Shown here piece by piece: positions 15,401-23,076 of a stretch of 64,000 nucleotides of DNA; position 1 is the stretch's first letter, and every line of letters starts with the position of its first letter. Under the pieces are notes generated by a model. The model saw nothing but the letters and a program-made list of their open reading frames with translations, did no database searches and was not told the origin of the DNA. The DNA is from Burkholderiaceae bacterium (GTDB lineage Bacteria > Pseudomonadota > Gammaproteobacteria > Burkholderiales > Burkholderiaceae_C), in assembly GCA_017856435.1 (NCBI GenBank), contig JAFMFB010000007.1, positions 1 to 64,000 of the forward strand, given 5' to 3'. The position numbers were made by a program, and so were the translations under genes.

Positions 15401-18049
15401 ATGAATGCACCCATTCCCTCCAATCTGCTGACTTTTCTTAACAACCAGACTGACCTTGACCCACAGGAAACTGCCGAATGGCAACAAGCCTTTCTGGCCC
15501 TGCTGACCCAGGAAGGACCGCAACGTGCCGGCTTCATCCTGGATGAACTGGCCCGGCTGGCCCGCCATCACCACACCGGCTGGCAGCCCAGTCTGGTGAC
15601 GCCCTATGTCAACACGGTCAGCGTGGCGCAGCAGCCCAACTTTCCGGGTGACCTGGCGATCGAAGAGCGGCTGGCCTCGATCATGCGCTGGAATGCGCTG
15701 GCCATGGTGGTGCGCGCCAACCAGGCCTACGGTGAGCTGGGCGGTCATATCGCCAGCTACGCCAGCGCGGCCGATCTGTTCGAGGTCGGCTTCAACCACT
15801 TCTTTCAGGCGCGCAGCCCGCAACACCGGGGCGACCTAGTGTTTTTCCAGCCTCACAGCGCGCCCGGTGTCTATGCCCGCGCCTTTTTGGAGGGCCGACT
15901 ACAGGAAGAGGATTTGCACCACTACCGTCAGGAGATCACCGCCGCCAGCGCCCAGGCGCGTGGGCTGTCGAGTTACCCGCACCCCTGGCTGATGCCGGAT
16001 TTCTGGCAGTTCCCAACCGGCTCGATGGGGCTGGGGCCAATCAGCTCGATCTACCACGCGCGCTTCATGCGCTACCTGACCCACCGCAGCCTGCTCAACT
16101 GTGACAACCGAAAAGTCTGGGGCGTATTTGGCGATGGCGAAATGGATGAGCCCGAATCCATGAGCGCCCTCACCCTGGCTTCGCGCGAAAAGCTGGACAA
16201 CCTGGTCTGGGTTGTGAACTGCAATCTGCAGCGCCTGGATGGGCCAGTGCGAGGCAATGGCCGCATCATCGACGAATTGGAAAAGTTGTTTGCCGGCGCT
16301 GGCTGGCATGTGGTCAAGCTGTTGTGGGGCAGTGACTGGGACGGCTTGTTTGCCCGCGACAGCGATGGCGCCCTGCTGCGGGCTTTGAGCGCAACAGTTG
16401 ACGGCCAGATGCAGACCTTCGCGGCCAAGGACGGCCGCTTCAACCGTGACAATTTCTTTGGCCAGAACGAAGCCCTGGCGCGGCTGGCCCAAGGCATGAC
16501 CGATGAGCAGATCGATCGCCTCAAGCGTGGCGGCCATGACCTGGTGAAGGTGTATGCCGCCTACGCAGCCGCTGCTGCGCATCGGGGCCAGCCCACGGTG
16601 ATTTTGGCGCACACCAAAAAAGGCTACGGCATGGGACAGGCCGGTCAGGGCAAGATGACCACCCACAGCCAGAAGAAGCTTGAGGCAGAGCACCTGCTGG
16701 CGTTTCGCAACCATTTCAACCTGCCCATCACCGACGAGCAGGCCTGCAAGCTCGATTTCTACAAGCCTGCCGATGACAGCGCAGAGATGCGCTACCTGCA
16801 TCAACGCCGCCAAGCACTGGGGGGCTACCTGCCCCAACGCAGCACCGCATGTGCGGTCGTCCCCACGCCGAGCCTTGAGTCATATGCCGACTTTGCCCTG
16901 AATGCGGCCGGCAAGGAAATGAGCACCACCATGGCCTTTGTGCGGCTGCTGGGCCAGCTGCTCAAGGACCCGGTGCTGGGTCAGCGCATCGTGCCGATCG
17001 TGGCCGATGAAGCCCGTACTTTCGGCATGGCCAATCTGTTCAAACAGGTCGGCATCTACTCCAGCCTGGGCCAGTGTTACGCCCCGGAGGACATCGGTTC
17101 GGTGCTGTCCTACCGCGAAGCACTCGAGGGGCAGATTCTGGAAGAGGGCATCTCCGAGGCCGGCGCCATCGCCAGCTGGACCGCCGCTGCCACCAGCTAC
17201 AGCGTGCATGGCCTGGCGATGTTGCCCTTCTACATCTACTACTCGATGTTCGGCTTTCAGCGGGTGGGCGACGCTATCTGGGCAGCGGCTGACCAGCGCG
17301 CTCGCGGCTTTTTGCTAGGGGCCACTTCCGGACGCACCACCCTGGGCGGTGAAGGCCTGCAACACCAGGACGGCTCCAGCCATCTGGTGGCTGCGACCAT
17401 TCCGAACTGCAAGGCCTACGACCCGGCCTTTGCCTGTGAGATGGCGGTCATCGTGGACCAGGGCATGCGTGAGATGCTGATCGACCAGCAGGATGTTTTT
17501 TATTACATCACCCTGATGAATGAAAACTATGCCCAGCCCAACCTGCAAGCCGGGGCTGCTGCCAACGTGATCCGGGGTTGCTACAAGTTCAAAAGCTTTC
17601 CCTCAGCGTCGAAGGCCACGCCACTTCAGGCCGTCACCCTGCTGGGATCGGGCGCCATCCTGACCGAAGTGCTGAAAGCCGCTGAGCTGCTGGCCGAACA
17701 AGGCATTGCGGTGGATGTCTTCAGCGTGACCAGCTGGAGCGAGCTGGCACGAGATGGCCTGGCCTGCGAACAGGCGCTTATAGCCGGTCAGCCCAACAGC
17801 CGCGTACCCTTCATCGCGCAGCAGTTGCAGAAAAGCCGCGGTCCGGTGATTGCCGCCACCGACTATGTGCGTGCGGTGCCTGAGAGTGTGCGGGCTTTTG
17901 TGCCGCCACAAAGGCCTTACTACACACTGGGCACCGATGGCTTTGGCCGCAGCGACACCCGGGCCGCCCTGCGACAGTACTTCGGTGTTGATGCAGGTCA
18001 TATAGTGACCACTTCACTGCAGGCCCTCAAACGATCGCAAGCGGGCTGA
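15401..18049 (+). CDS. Homodimeric pyruvate dehydrogenase-type E1 component (AceE/MdeB family)
   Basis: 882-residue thiamine-diphosphate E1 component, the usual length. The TPP motif is seen in WGVFGDGEMDEPESMSALTL near residue 245, with NCNLQRLDGPVRGNGRIIDE following. The pyrimidine domain and C-terminal transketolase-like domain are complete. The reaction is oxidative decarboxylation of a 2-oxo acid with transfer to an E2 lipoyl domain. No E2 (aceF) or E3 (lpd) gene adjoins it, so it must borrow them or use another acceptor. Divergent from an Lrp regulator and followed by alanine dehydrogenase, so pyruvate formed from alanine is the natural substrate. By comparison with MdeB, 2-oxobutyrate is an alternative. 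It is probably a second copy beside the housekeeping aceE. Confidence 0.9.
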   Translation: MNAPIPSNLLTFLNNQTDLDPQETAEWQQAFLALLTQEGPQRAGFILDELARLARHHHTGWQPSLVTPYVNTVSVAQQPNFPGDLAIEERLASIMRWNALAMVVRANQAYGELGGHIASYASAADLFEVGFNHFFQARSPQHRGDLVFFQPHSAPGVYARAFLEGRLQEEDLHHYRQEITAASAQARGLSSYPHPWLMPDFWQFPTGSMGLGPISSIYHARFMRYLTHRSLLNCDNRKVWGVFGDGEMDEPESMSALTLASREKLDNLVWVVNCNLQRLDGPVRGNGRIIDELEKLFAGAGWHVVKLLWGSDWDGLFARDSDGALLRALSATVDGQMQTFAAKDGRFNRDNFFGQNEALARLAQGMTDEQIDRLKRGGHDLVKVYAAYAAAAAHRGQPTVILAHTKKGYGMGQAGQGKMTTHSQKKLEAEHLLAFRNHFNLPITDEQACKLDFYKPADDSAEMRYLHQRRQALGGYLPQRSTACAVVPTPSLESYADFALNAAGKEMSTTMAFVRLLGQLLKDPVLGQRIVPIVADEARTFGMANLFKQVGIYSSLGQCYAPEDIGSVLSYREALEGQILEEGISEAGAIASWTAAATSYSVHGLAMLPFYIYYSMFGFQRVGDAIWAAADQRARGFLLGATSGRTTLGGEGLQHQDGSSHLVAATIPNCKAYDPAFACEMAVIVDQGMREMLIDQQDVFYYITLMNENYAQPNLQAGAAANVIRGCYKFKSFPSASKATPLQAVTLLGSGAILTEVLKAAELLAEQGIAVDVFSVTSWSELARDGLACEQALIAGQPNSRVPFIAQQLQKSRGPVIAATDYVRAVPESVRAFVPPQRPYYTLGTDGFGRSDTRAALRQYFGVDAGHIVTTSLQALKRSQAG

Positions 18050-18113
18050 TAAAAAATTCGCCCTCGCTGGGCTAAGCTTGCACCATGGTGTTCACAGACT
18101 CGAAAGGACCACC

Positions 18114-19229
18114 ATGCAAGTTGGCGTACCCAGAGAAATAAAGACGCATGAATACCGTGTCGGTCTGACTACGGACAGCGTGCGTCAGCTGGTGGCCCAT
18201 GGCCACACGCTGCTGGTCCAAAGCGGCGCTGGCCAAGGCATTGGCCTGCTGGACCAGGACTACCGCCACGCGGGAGCTCACATCTTGGCAGATGCTGCGA
18301 GCATCTTTGAACAGGCCGACCTGATCATCAAGGTCAAGGAGCCCCAGGCCAGTGAATGGCCTCTGCTGCGGCCTGGACAAATGCTCTTCACCTATCTGCA
18401 TCTGGCACCCGACCCGACCCTCACTTCGGCCTTGCTGAAAAGCGGCGCCGTCTGCATTGCTTATGAAACCATCACCGGCCCTGGTAACCAGCTGCCGCTG
18501 TTGGTCCCCATGAGCGAAGTGGCCGGGCGCATGGCCGTGCAGGTTGGGGCTCACTGGCTGGAAAAGTCACAGGGCGGCCGGGGCGTTCTGCTCGGGGGAG
18601 TGGCGGGGGTGCCCGCTGCCCATGTGGTGATTCTGGGTGCCGGCACGGTGGGCGCCAACGCCGCGCAGATCGCCATCGGCATGGGCGCGCGGGTGACCCT
18701 GCTCAACCGCGGTAGCGAAAAGTTGCGCACGCTGGATCTGCGCTATGGCAACCGCATCACCACCCAGTTGGCCAATGAGCAGACGATAGCCCAAGCGGTC
18801 ATGGATGCTGATCTGGTGATTGCCAGCGCGCTGGTCGCCGGGGCCAATGCGCCCAGGCTGGTATCGCGTGAGCTGGTCAGGCGTATGAAAAGAGGGGCGG
18901 TGGTGGTGGACGTGGCCATCGATCAGGGCGGCTGCTTTGAGACCTCACACCCCACCACCCACGCCGAGCCCACATTCATTGAAGAGGGCATCGTGCACTA
19001 CTGCGTGGCCAACATGCCGGGCAACGTGGCGCGCACCTCGACCTTTGCCCTGAACAATGCCACCCTGCCGCACGCTCTGGCCCTGGCCGACAAGGCGTGG
19101 GCCCAGGCCATGCGGGACGACCCGCATCTGCGCAACGGACTCAACCTGGCGCAGGGTCAGGTGACCCATGCGGCAGTCGCCCAGGCCCAGAATCTGCCCT
19201 GGGTTGCGGCCAGCAGCCTGCTTGGCTGA
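18114..19229 (+). CDS. ald: Alanine dehydrogenase
   Basis: 371 residues, the standard length. It catalyses reversible oxidative deamination of L-alanine to pyruvate and ammonia with NAD. The N-terminal domain starts MQVGVPREIKTHEYRVGLT with the substrate Arg/Lys region. KVKEPQASEWPLLRPGQMLF and FTYLHLAPDP follow, then the Rossmann motif VVILGAGTVGANAAQIAIGM near residue 170. The late motifs VVDVAIDQGGCFETSHPTTH and ANMPGNVARTSTFALNNATL are typical. The ATG at 18114 has GAAAGGA upstream. It lies 64 bp after the E1 gene, in the same direction, and ends three bases before the convergent cyclase. Confidence 0.96.
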   Translation: MQVGVPREIKTHEYRVGLTTDSVRQLVAHGHTLLVQSGAGQGIGLLDQDYRHAGAHILADAASIFEQADLIIKVKEPQASEWPLLRPGQMLFTYLHLAPDPTLTSALLKSGAVCIAYETITGPGNQLPLLVPMSEVAGRMAVQVGAHWLEKSQGGRGVLLGGVAGVPAAHVVILGAGTVGANAAQIAIGMGARVTLLNRGSEKLRTLDLRYGNRITTQLANEQTIAQAVMDADLVIASALVAGANAPRLVSRELVRRMKRGAVVVDVAIDQGGCFETSHPTTHAEPTFIEEGIVHYCVANMPGNVARTSTFALNNATLPHALALADKAWAQAMRDDPHLRNGLNLAQGQVTHAAVAQAQNLPWVAASSLLG

Positions 19230-19232
19230 TTT

Positions 19233-20306
19233 TCAGACGGTCGCCACCGGTGTGGCCGGTGACCCCACGGCGCCGGGCAGACGAAGCGGCGGTGCGGTCA
19301 GCAGGAACCGGTATCTCTGATGGGCATGCAGCCAGCTGGCCAACTCACTGAGGTACCACAGCTCACCCAAATGGACGCCCAACTTGAACAGGCAATGCTC
19401 ATGCAAGGGCAAGGCGGCGCAACCCATGGGCTGCTCCCGGGCCGGTAGCCCTTCCACAGCATAGTTGTCGGCTATCAGCACCGACAGTCCGCTGTCAGTG
19501 ATCCACTGCAGCAGCTCAGGGTCGCGCCCGTCCAGCACGGCACAGCTGTTTTCCAGGGAATGCTTGTCCGGCTCACGCTTGAGCTCTAGCAGCATCTGCC
19601 CAAAGCCGGTATGCAGGCACACCATGTCACCGGCCTCAACCGTGACACCATCGTGCTGCAGCACCGCCATCAGTTCCTTGTGGCCTATTAGTTTGCGTTC
19701 ACGACCGTAATGACGGTGCAGATCAATCAGCACTGCACGTCCCTGGACGCATCGCTCGGCCATCTTTTCAATCCCAAGGGCATTTGCGCTTGAAGTGGAT
19801 TGGGCAGGCACCTTGGCAAAGTCAAAAATTCCGGCATCTTCGGCCCGCTCCGATCCGACCACATCGATACCGGCCCGGTAGCCGTTGTAGTACAGCGGCT
19901 CAGCAACCCCGTCAGCGTCTGCATCGAACATCTGCCCCATGTGGGCAAAACTGTCCCACTGGGTCGAATACTGCAGATGGATCACTGCCAGATCATCACA
20001 GGTCACATCGGTGCAGGCCGGGTCGTCACAACGCAACTGGTAGTTGTAATTTGATTTTTTGCTGCGTAGCGTGGGCCTGAGCACCGGCGGCTTGCGCCTC
20101 GGGTTGAGCAGGCTGCCGCCCGGGTAGTCCAGCGGCAAGCTGAGGCAAAAAGTCTTGCCTTCCTTCACTTCGGCCACACCCTGACGCACCTTGAGTGGCG
20201 TGATCAGGTTGAGGCGTCCACATTGATCGTCGGCCCCAAAGTCACCCCAGGTGGATCCCGGCGGACGCTGTTTCCAGCGTGGGTTGCTGTTGCTTTGCTG
20301 GCTCAT
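19233..20306 (-). CDS. Cyclase-family metal-dependent hydrolase (kynurenine formamidase-like fold)
   Basis: 357-residue member of the cyclase family (PF04199), which includes kynurenine formamidase and isatin hydrolase. Motifs are DQCGRLNLITPLKVRQGVAE near residue 28, the metal region STQWDSFAHMGQMFDADADG near residue 115, and HTGFGQMLLELKREP with LIADNYAVEGLP later. No signal peptide. Its ATG overlaps the stop of the dioxygenase gene by four bases (ATGA), so the two are co-translated and probably act in one pathway, for example hydrolysing a lactone or amide around an aromatic ring-cleavage step. Substrate unknown. Confidence 0.87.
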   Translation of the reverse strand: MSQQSNSNPRWKQRPPGSTWGDFGADDQCGRLNLITPLKVRQGVAEVKEGKTFCLSLPLDYPGGSLLNPRRKPPVLRPTLRSKKSNYNYQLRCDDPACTDVTCDDLAVIHLQYSTQWDSFAHMGQMFDADADGVAEPLYYNGYRAGIDVVGSERAEDAGIFDFAKVPAQSTSSANALGIEKMAERCVQGRAVLIDLHRHYGRERKLIGHKELMAVLQHDGVTVEAGDMVCLHTGFGQMLLELKREPDKHSLENSCAVLDGRDPELLQWITDSGLSVLIADNYAVEGLPAREQPMGCAALPLHEHCLFKLGVHLGELWYLSELASWLHAHQRYRFLLTAPPLRLPGAVGSPATPVATV

Positions 20307-21283
20307 GCCGGTGCCCTCCCTGTGCTGGTTGTTCTGGGTTGAAGAATAGTCAGGCGCGGCCTGTCACCTTCGGCCTTGCCGGTAATGGGCGGCTTGGGCA
20401 GGCGGGCTTCGCCGGGCTCGATCACGAAATGATGGGCCAGGCTGTACCACGCACCGGCAACATCGTCAGCGGGCGCGGTCTCGTCACGGTGCAATACATA
20501 TTGACCAATCAGGGCCTGGGTGACGCCAAACTGCACATCGGTTGCCAGGTTGGGGTCGTCACTTGAATAGACCTGGGAGAACTGGGTCTTGTAACCATCC
20601 TTGTGGATCAGAAAATGAATATGGGCGGGGCGTAAATTGTGGCGTCCCTGGGCGCGCAATAAGGCGCCGACCGGCCCGCTCACCGGGATCGGGTAGCCGG
20701 CCGGCTTGACACTGCGAAACCAGATATGGCCCTGGGCGTCTGTGACAAAGCGTCCACGCAGGTTCATGTCAGCCTGGCCCGGGTCCTGATTCTCATAGAA
20801 GCCGTCGCTGGAAGCATGCCAGATGTCTATCTGGGCATCGGCCACCGGGCGTCCTTCAGGATCACGTACCCAGGCATCCACAAAAATTGGCAGGTCGGTG
20901 CTCAGCGTTGCTGAGCCCGGCTTGACGATTGAAGCACCATTGGGATAGATCGGGGCGCCTTGACGCCAAAATGGGCCCAGCATGTTGGCGGTGGTTTCGG
21001 TCTGGCCCTGGTTGCCATTGTTGAGCAGGCATACCAGTGCAGAGAGCCCAATGGAGCCACTGGCCAGGACGACTTCATTATGAGATTCGGTGCTACGCTG
21101 CCCGAGCTGAGCCACGATGTCGCAGGCTTGGCGTAATTCCGCTTCAGTCAGCCTGACCTCACGGGCAAAGTCATGCAGGTGCCTGACGGCCGCGCTCATG
21201 ATCTCCCGAAATCGCGGGTTGTCGGCATGCTGCAGTTCGGCCAACACCGCCCGAGTGACATCTTCCTGGGTTTTGATGATCAT
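20303..21283 (-). CDS. Intradiol ring-cleavage dioxygenase (hydroxyquinol/catechol 1,2-dioxygenase-like)
   Basis: 326-residue non-haem Fe(III) dioxygenase that cleaves a dihydroxylated aromatic between the two hydroxyls. The N-terminal dimerisation domain (about residues 10-100) is typical of catechol and hydroxyquinol dioxygenases. The linker TTANMLGPFWRQGAP follows, then the catalytic domain with DIWHASSDGFYENQDPGQAD, GYPIPVSGPVG and the histidine ligands in RPAHIHFLIHKDGY. Tyr and His iron ligands all appear present. Its ATG has CAAGGAG upstream. First gene of a two-gene operon with the cyclase. Closest to hydroxyquinol 1,2-dioxygenases by pattern, but no maleylacetate reductase is nearby. 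Confidence 0.88.
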   Translation of the reverse strand: MIIKTQEDVTRAVLAELQHADNPRFREIMSAAVRHLHDFAREVRLTEAELRQACDIVAQLGQRSTESHNEVVLASGSIGLSALVCLLNNGNQGQTETTANMLGPFWRQGAPIYPNGASIVKPGSATLSTDLPIFVDAWVRDPEGRPVADAQIDIWHASSDGFYENQDPGQADMNLRGRFVTDAQGHIWFRSVKPAGYPIPVSGPVGALLRAQGRHNLRPAHIHFLIHKDGYKTQFSQVYSSDDPNLATDVQFGVTQALIGQYVLHRDETAPADDVAGAWYSLAHHFVIEPGEARLPKPPITGKAEGDRPRLTILQPRTTSTGRAPA

Positions 21284-21301
21284 CGTGTCTCCTTGAATGG
21301 T

Positions 21302-21327
21302 GTTGACCGGGGCATGAGCGGGTCAAC
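21302..21327. promoter_or_regulatory. Inverted repeat upstream of the dioxygenase operon
   Basis: GTTGACC (21302-21308) and GGTCAAC (21321-21327) form perfect seven-base arms around a 12-base spacer, 18 bases before the dioxygenase start. The arrangement suits a repressor or activator operator. It could also fold as a hairpin after nadA, but no T-tract follows on the minus strand. Confidence 0.4.
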
Positions 21328-21395
21328 GCTCAGCTCTATCCATTCGCGCACGCCGACAGCCCACAGGTACAAGGCATCAACCAGCCAGGGCTAAT

Positions 21396-22529
21396 TCAAG
21401 CAGCTCCGATGTGCGGCACCAGACCCGCGGTGGGCTGGCCGGCCTTGAGCGCGGCAGTAAAGGCCAGCATTCGGTCAATTGGAACGCGCGCGCGCGGAAT
21501 CAGCTGTGGGTCGACCAGCACCTCATTGGCGCCTGTTTCCAGCACATGGGCGACACCGGCCAAGCTGTTCATCGCCATCCAGGGACAGTGAGCGCAGCTC
21601 TTGCAGGTAGCGCTGTTGCCCGCCGTCGGCGCCTCAATAAACGTCTTGCCCGGATTGAGGGTGCGCAATTTGTGCATCATCCCCTTGTCGGTAGCCACAA
21701 TGAATTCGGTCGCATCAAGCTCTCTTGCTGCCTTGAGAATGCCCGAGGTGGAGCCAACCGCATCGGCCAGCGCCACCACGGCAGCCGGCGACTCGGGATG
21801 AACCAGCACCTTTGCTTTTGGGTGACTCTTGATCAGTTGCTCCAGCTCGAAGGCCTTGAACTCATCATGAACGATGCAGGAGCCGTTCCACATCAGCATG
21901 TCGGCGCCAGTCTCGCGTTCAATGTAGCCGCCCAGATGCTTATCGGGTGCCCACAATATCTTTTGGCCCTTCTCCTTGAGGGCTCGCACGATGTCCAGGG
22001 CACAGCTGGAAGTGACCAGCCAATCCGAGCGCGCCTTGACCGCCGCACTGGTGTTGGCATACACCACCACCGAGCGGTCCGGGTGAGCATCACAGAACGC
22101 CGAAAAGTCTTCCACCGGACATCCCAGATCAAGGGAACAGGTCGCGTCAAGATCCGGCATCAGGATCTGCTTGTGGGGCGACAGTATCTTGGCCGTCTCC
22201 CCCATGAAGCGGACCCCGGACACCACCAGGGTGGTGGCAGGGTGATCGCGCCCGAACCGGGCCATTTCCAGCGAATCGCTGACCAGGCCGCCGGTTTCTT
22301 CGGCCAGATCCTGCAAGTCAGGGTGAACATAGTAGTGCGAGACCATCACCGCATTTTTTTGCTTCAGAAGTTGGCGGATTTTTTCTTTCAGGGCAAGGCG
22401 CTCGGCGGCAGCGGGCTCAGGAGGCACTCGGGCCCAGGCGTGATGAGTGGCACAGACAGCACCATCGCCGTGCAGGGCATCAGGCTGTTCGTATTCGACA
22501 TCGATAACTGGATCAAGGGTTGAACTCAT
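21396..22529 (-). CDS. nadA: Quinolinate synthase
   Basis: 377-residue [4Fe-4S] enzyme that condenses iminoaspartate with dihydroxyacetone phosphate to quinolinate in NAD synthesis. Motifs are [20 protein letters not shown] near residue 58, [80 protein letters not shown] and [20 protein letters not shown] with the Cys ligands. It lies 43 bp after the DUF1854 gene in the same direction, so it may share its transcript. Both nadA and cyanophycin draw on aspartate, but a functional link is only suggestive. A 30-residue non-family N-terminus precedes the core. Confidence 0.97.
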   Translation of the reverse strand: MSSTLDPVIDVEYEQPDALHGDGAVCATHHAWARVPPEPAAAERLALKEKIRQLLKQKNAVMVSHYYVHPDLQDLAEETGGLVSDSLEMARFGRDHPATTLVVSGVRFMGETAKILSPHKQILMPDLDATCSLDLGCPVEDFSAFCDAHPDRSVVVYANTSAAVKARSDWLVTSSCALDIVRALKEKGQKILWAPDKHLGGYIERETGADMLMWNGSCIVHDEFKAFELEQLIKSHPKAKVLVHPESPAAVVALADAVGSTSGILKAARELDATEFIVATDKGMMHKLRTLNPGKTFIEAPTAGNSATCKSCAHCPWMAMNSLAGVAHVLETGANEVLVDPQLIPRARVPIDRMLAFTAALKAGQPTAGLVPHIGAA

Positions 22530-22572
22530 GACAACGCTGGGTGAAATTCAGAAAATCAGGGGATTATTGCGC

Positions 22573-23076
22573 TTACAGGAAACGATCCAGCAGTTTGCGG
22601 CTGTCGCGGTTGAGAGCGGTCAAATCGCGCACATAAAACTGAATTCCGTGGGAATCGGTGATCAACAAACCGTTGCCACCCCCGAGACGCCGAATATCCT
22701 CTTCACCCCGCAGCACAAATTCGGTATCGCCTCGATCGGTTCTCACACGCCAGGTGCACGGAGTGGAAAAACTCGTTACCGCAAGAAGTGCTTCGATCAC
22801 TGGCATGAATTCACGTGCCCGCAAGGCATCACGAATCAATTGCTGGCGGGGTTGCGGCAGGGTGCTGAGATGCTCGATCCAGGCAAGTTCATGGCCGTCG
22901 GCATCCATCAGGGCTATCCCGAACTCGGGGGCCTGGATCGGATAGGAACGTACCGGCACCACCCCAACATGGCGACCGCCCTCGGCCAAGGTCAAGACCA
23001 ATCGGCCAAAGGCATCCCGCTCAAGCTCAAAGTCGCCTGGTGGTACTTTTTCATTGCTCAGAGCCACATCGCTCAT
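22573..23076 (-). CDS. DUF1854 protein associated with cyanophycin metabolism
   Basis: 167-residue cytoplasmic protein of the DUF1854 family. I recall this family being annotated as cyanophycin-metabolism-associated; its biochemical role is not established. Visible conserved pieces are DFELERDAFGRLVLTLAEGG near residue 15, FGIALMDADGHELAWIEHLS, TWRVRTDRGDTEFVLRGEED and GNGLLITDSHGIQFYVRDLT. No membrane segment or known catalytic motif. Its start overlaps the stop of the ABC transporter gene (ATGA at 23073), so it is probably a partner subunit made in step with the transporter. It may bind the exporter or the polymer; both are guesses. Confidence 0.88.
   Translation of the reverse strand: MSDVALSNEKVPPGDFELERDAFGRLVLTLAEGGRHVGVVPVRSYPIQAPEFGIALMDADGHELAWIEHLSTLPQPRQQLIRDALRAREFMPVIEALLAVTSFSTPCTWRVRTDRGDTEFVLRGEEDIRRLGGGNGLLITDSHGIQFYVRDLTALNRDSRKLLDRFL

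Noticed and set aside
19245-19261. CACCGG/CCGGTG hairpin at the alanine dehydrogenase-cyclase junction as a terminator
   Set aside because: Six-pair stem inside the coding end of the cyclase with no T-tract on either strand; such stems are expected by chance in G/C-rich DNA.
21411-22523. Plus-strand 370-codon frame
   Set aside because: Exactly opposite nadA, which has all catalytic motifs; no domain in the shadow frame.
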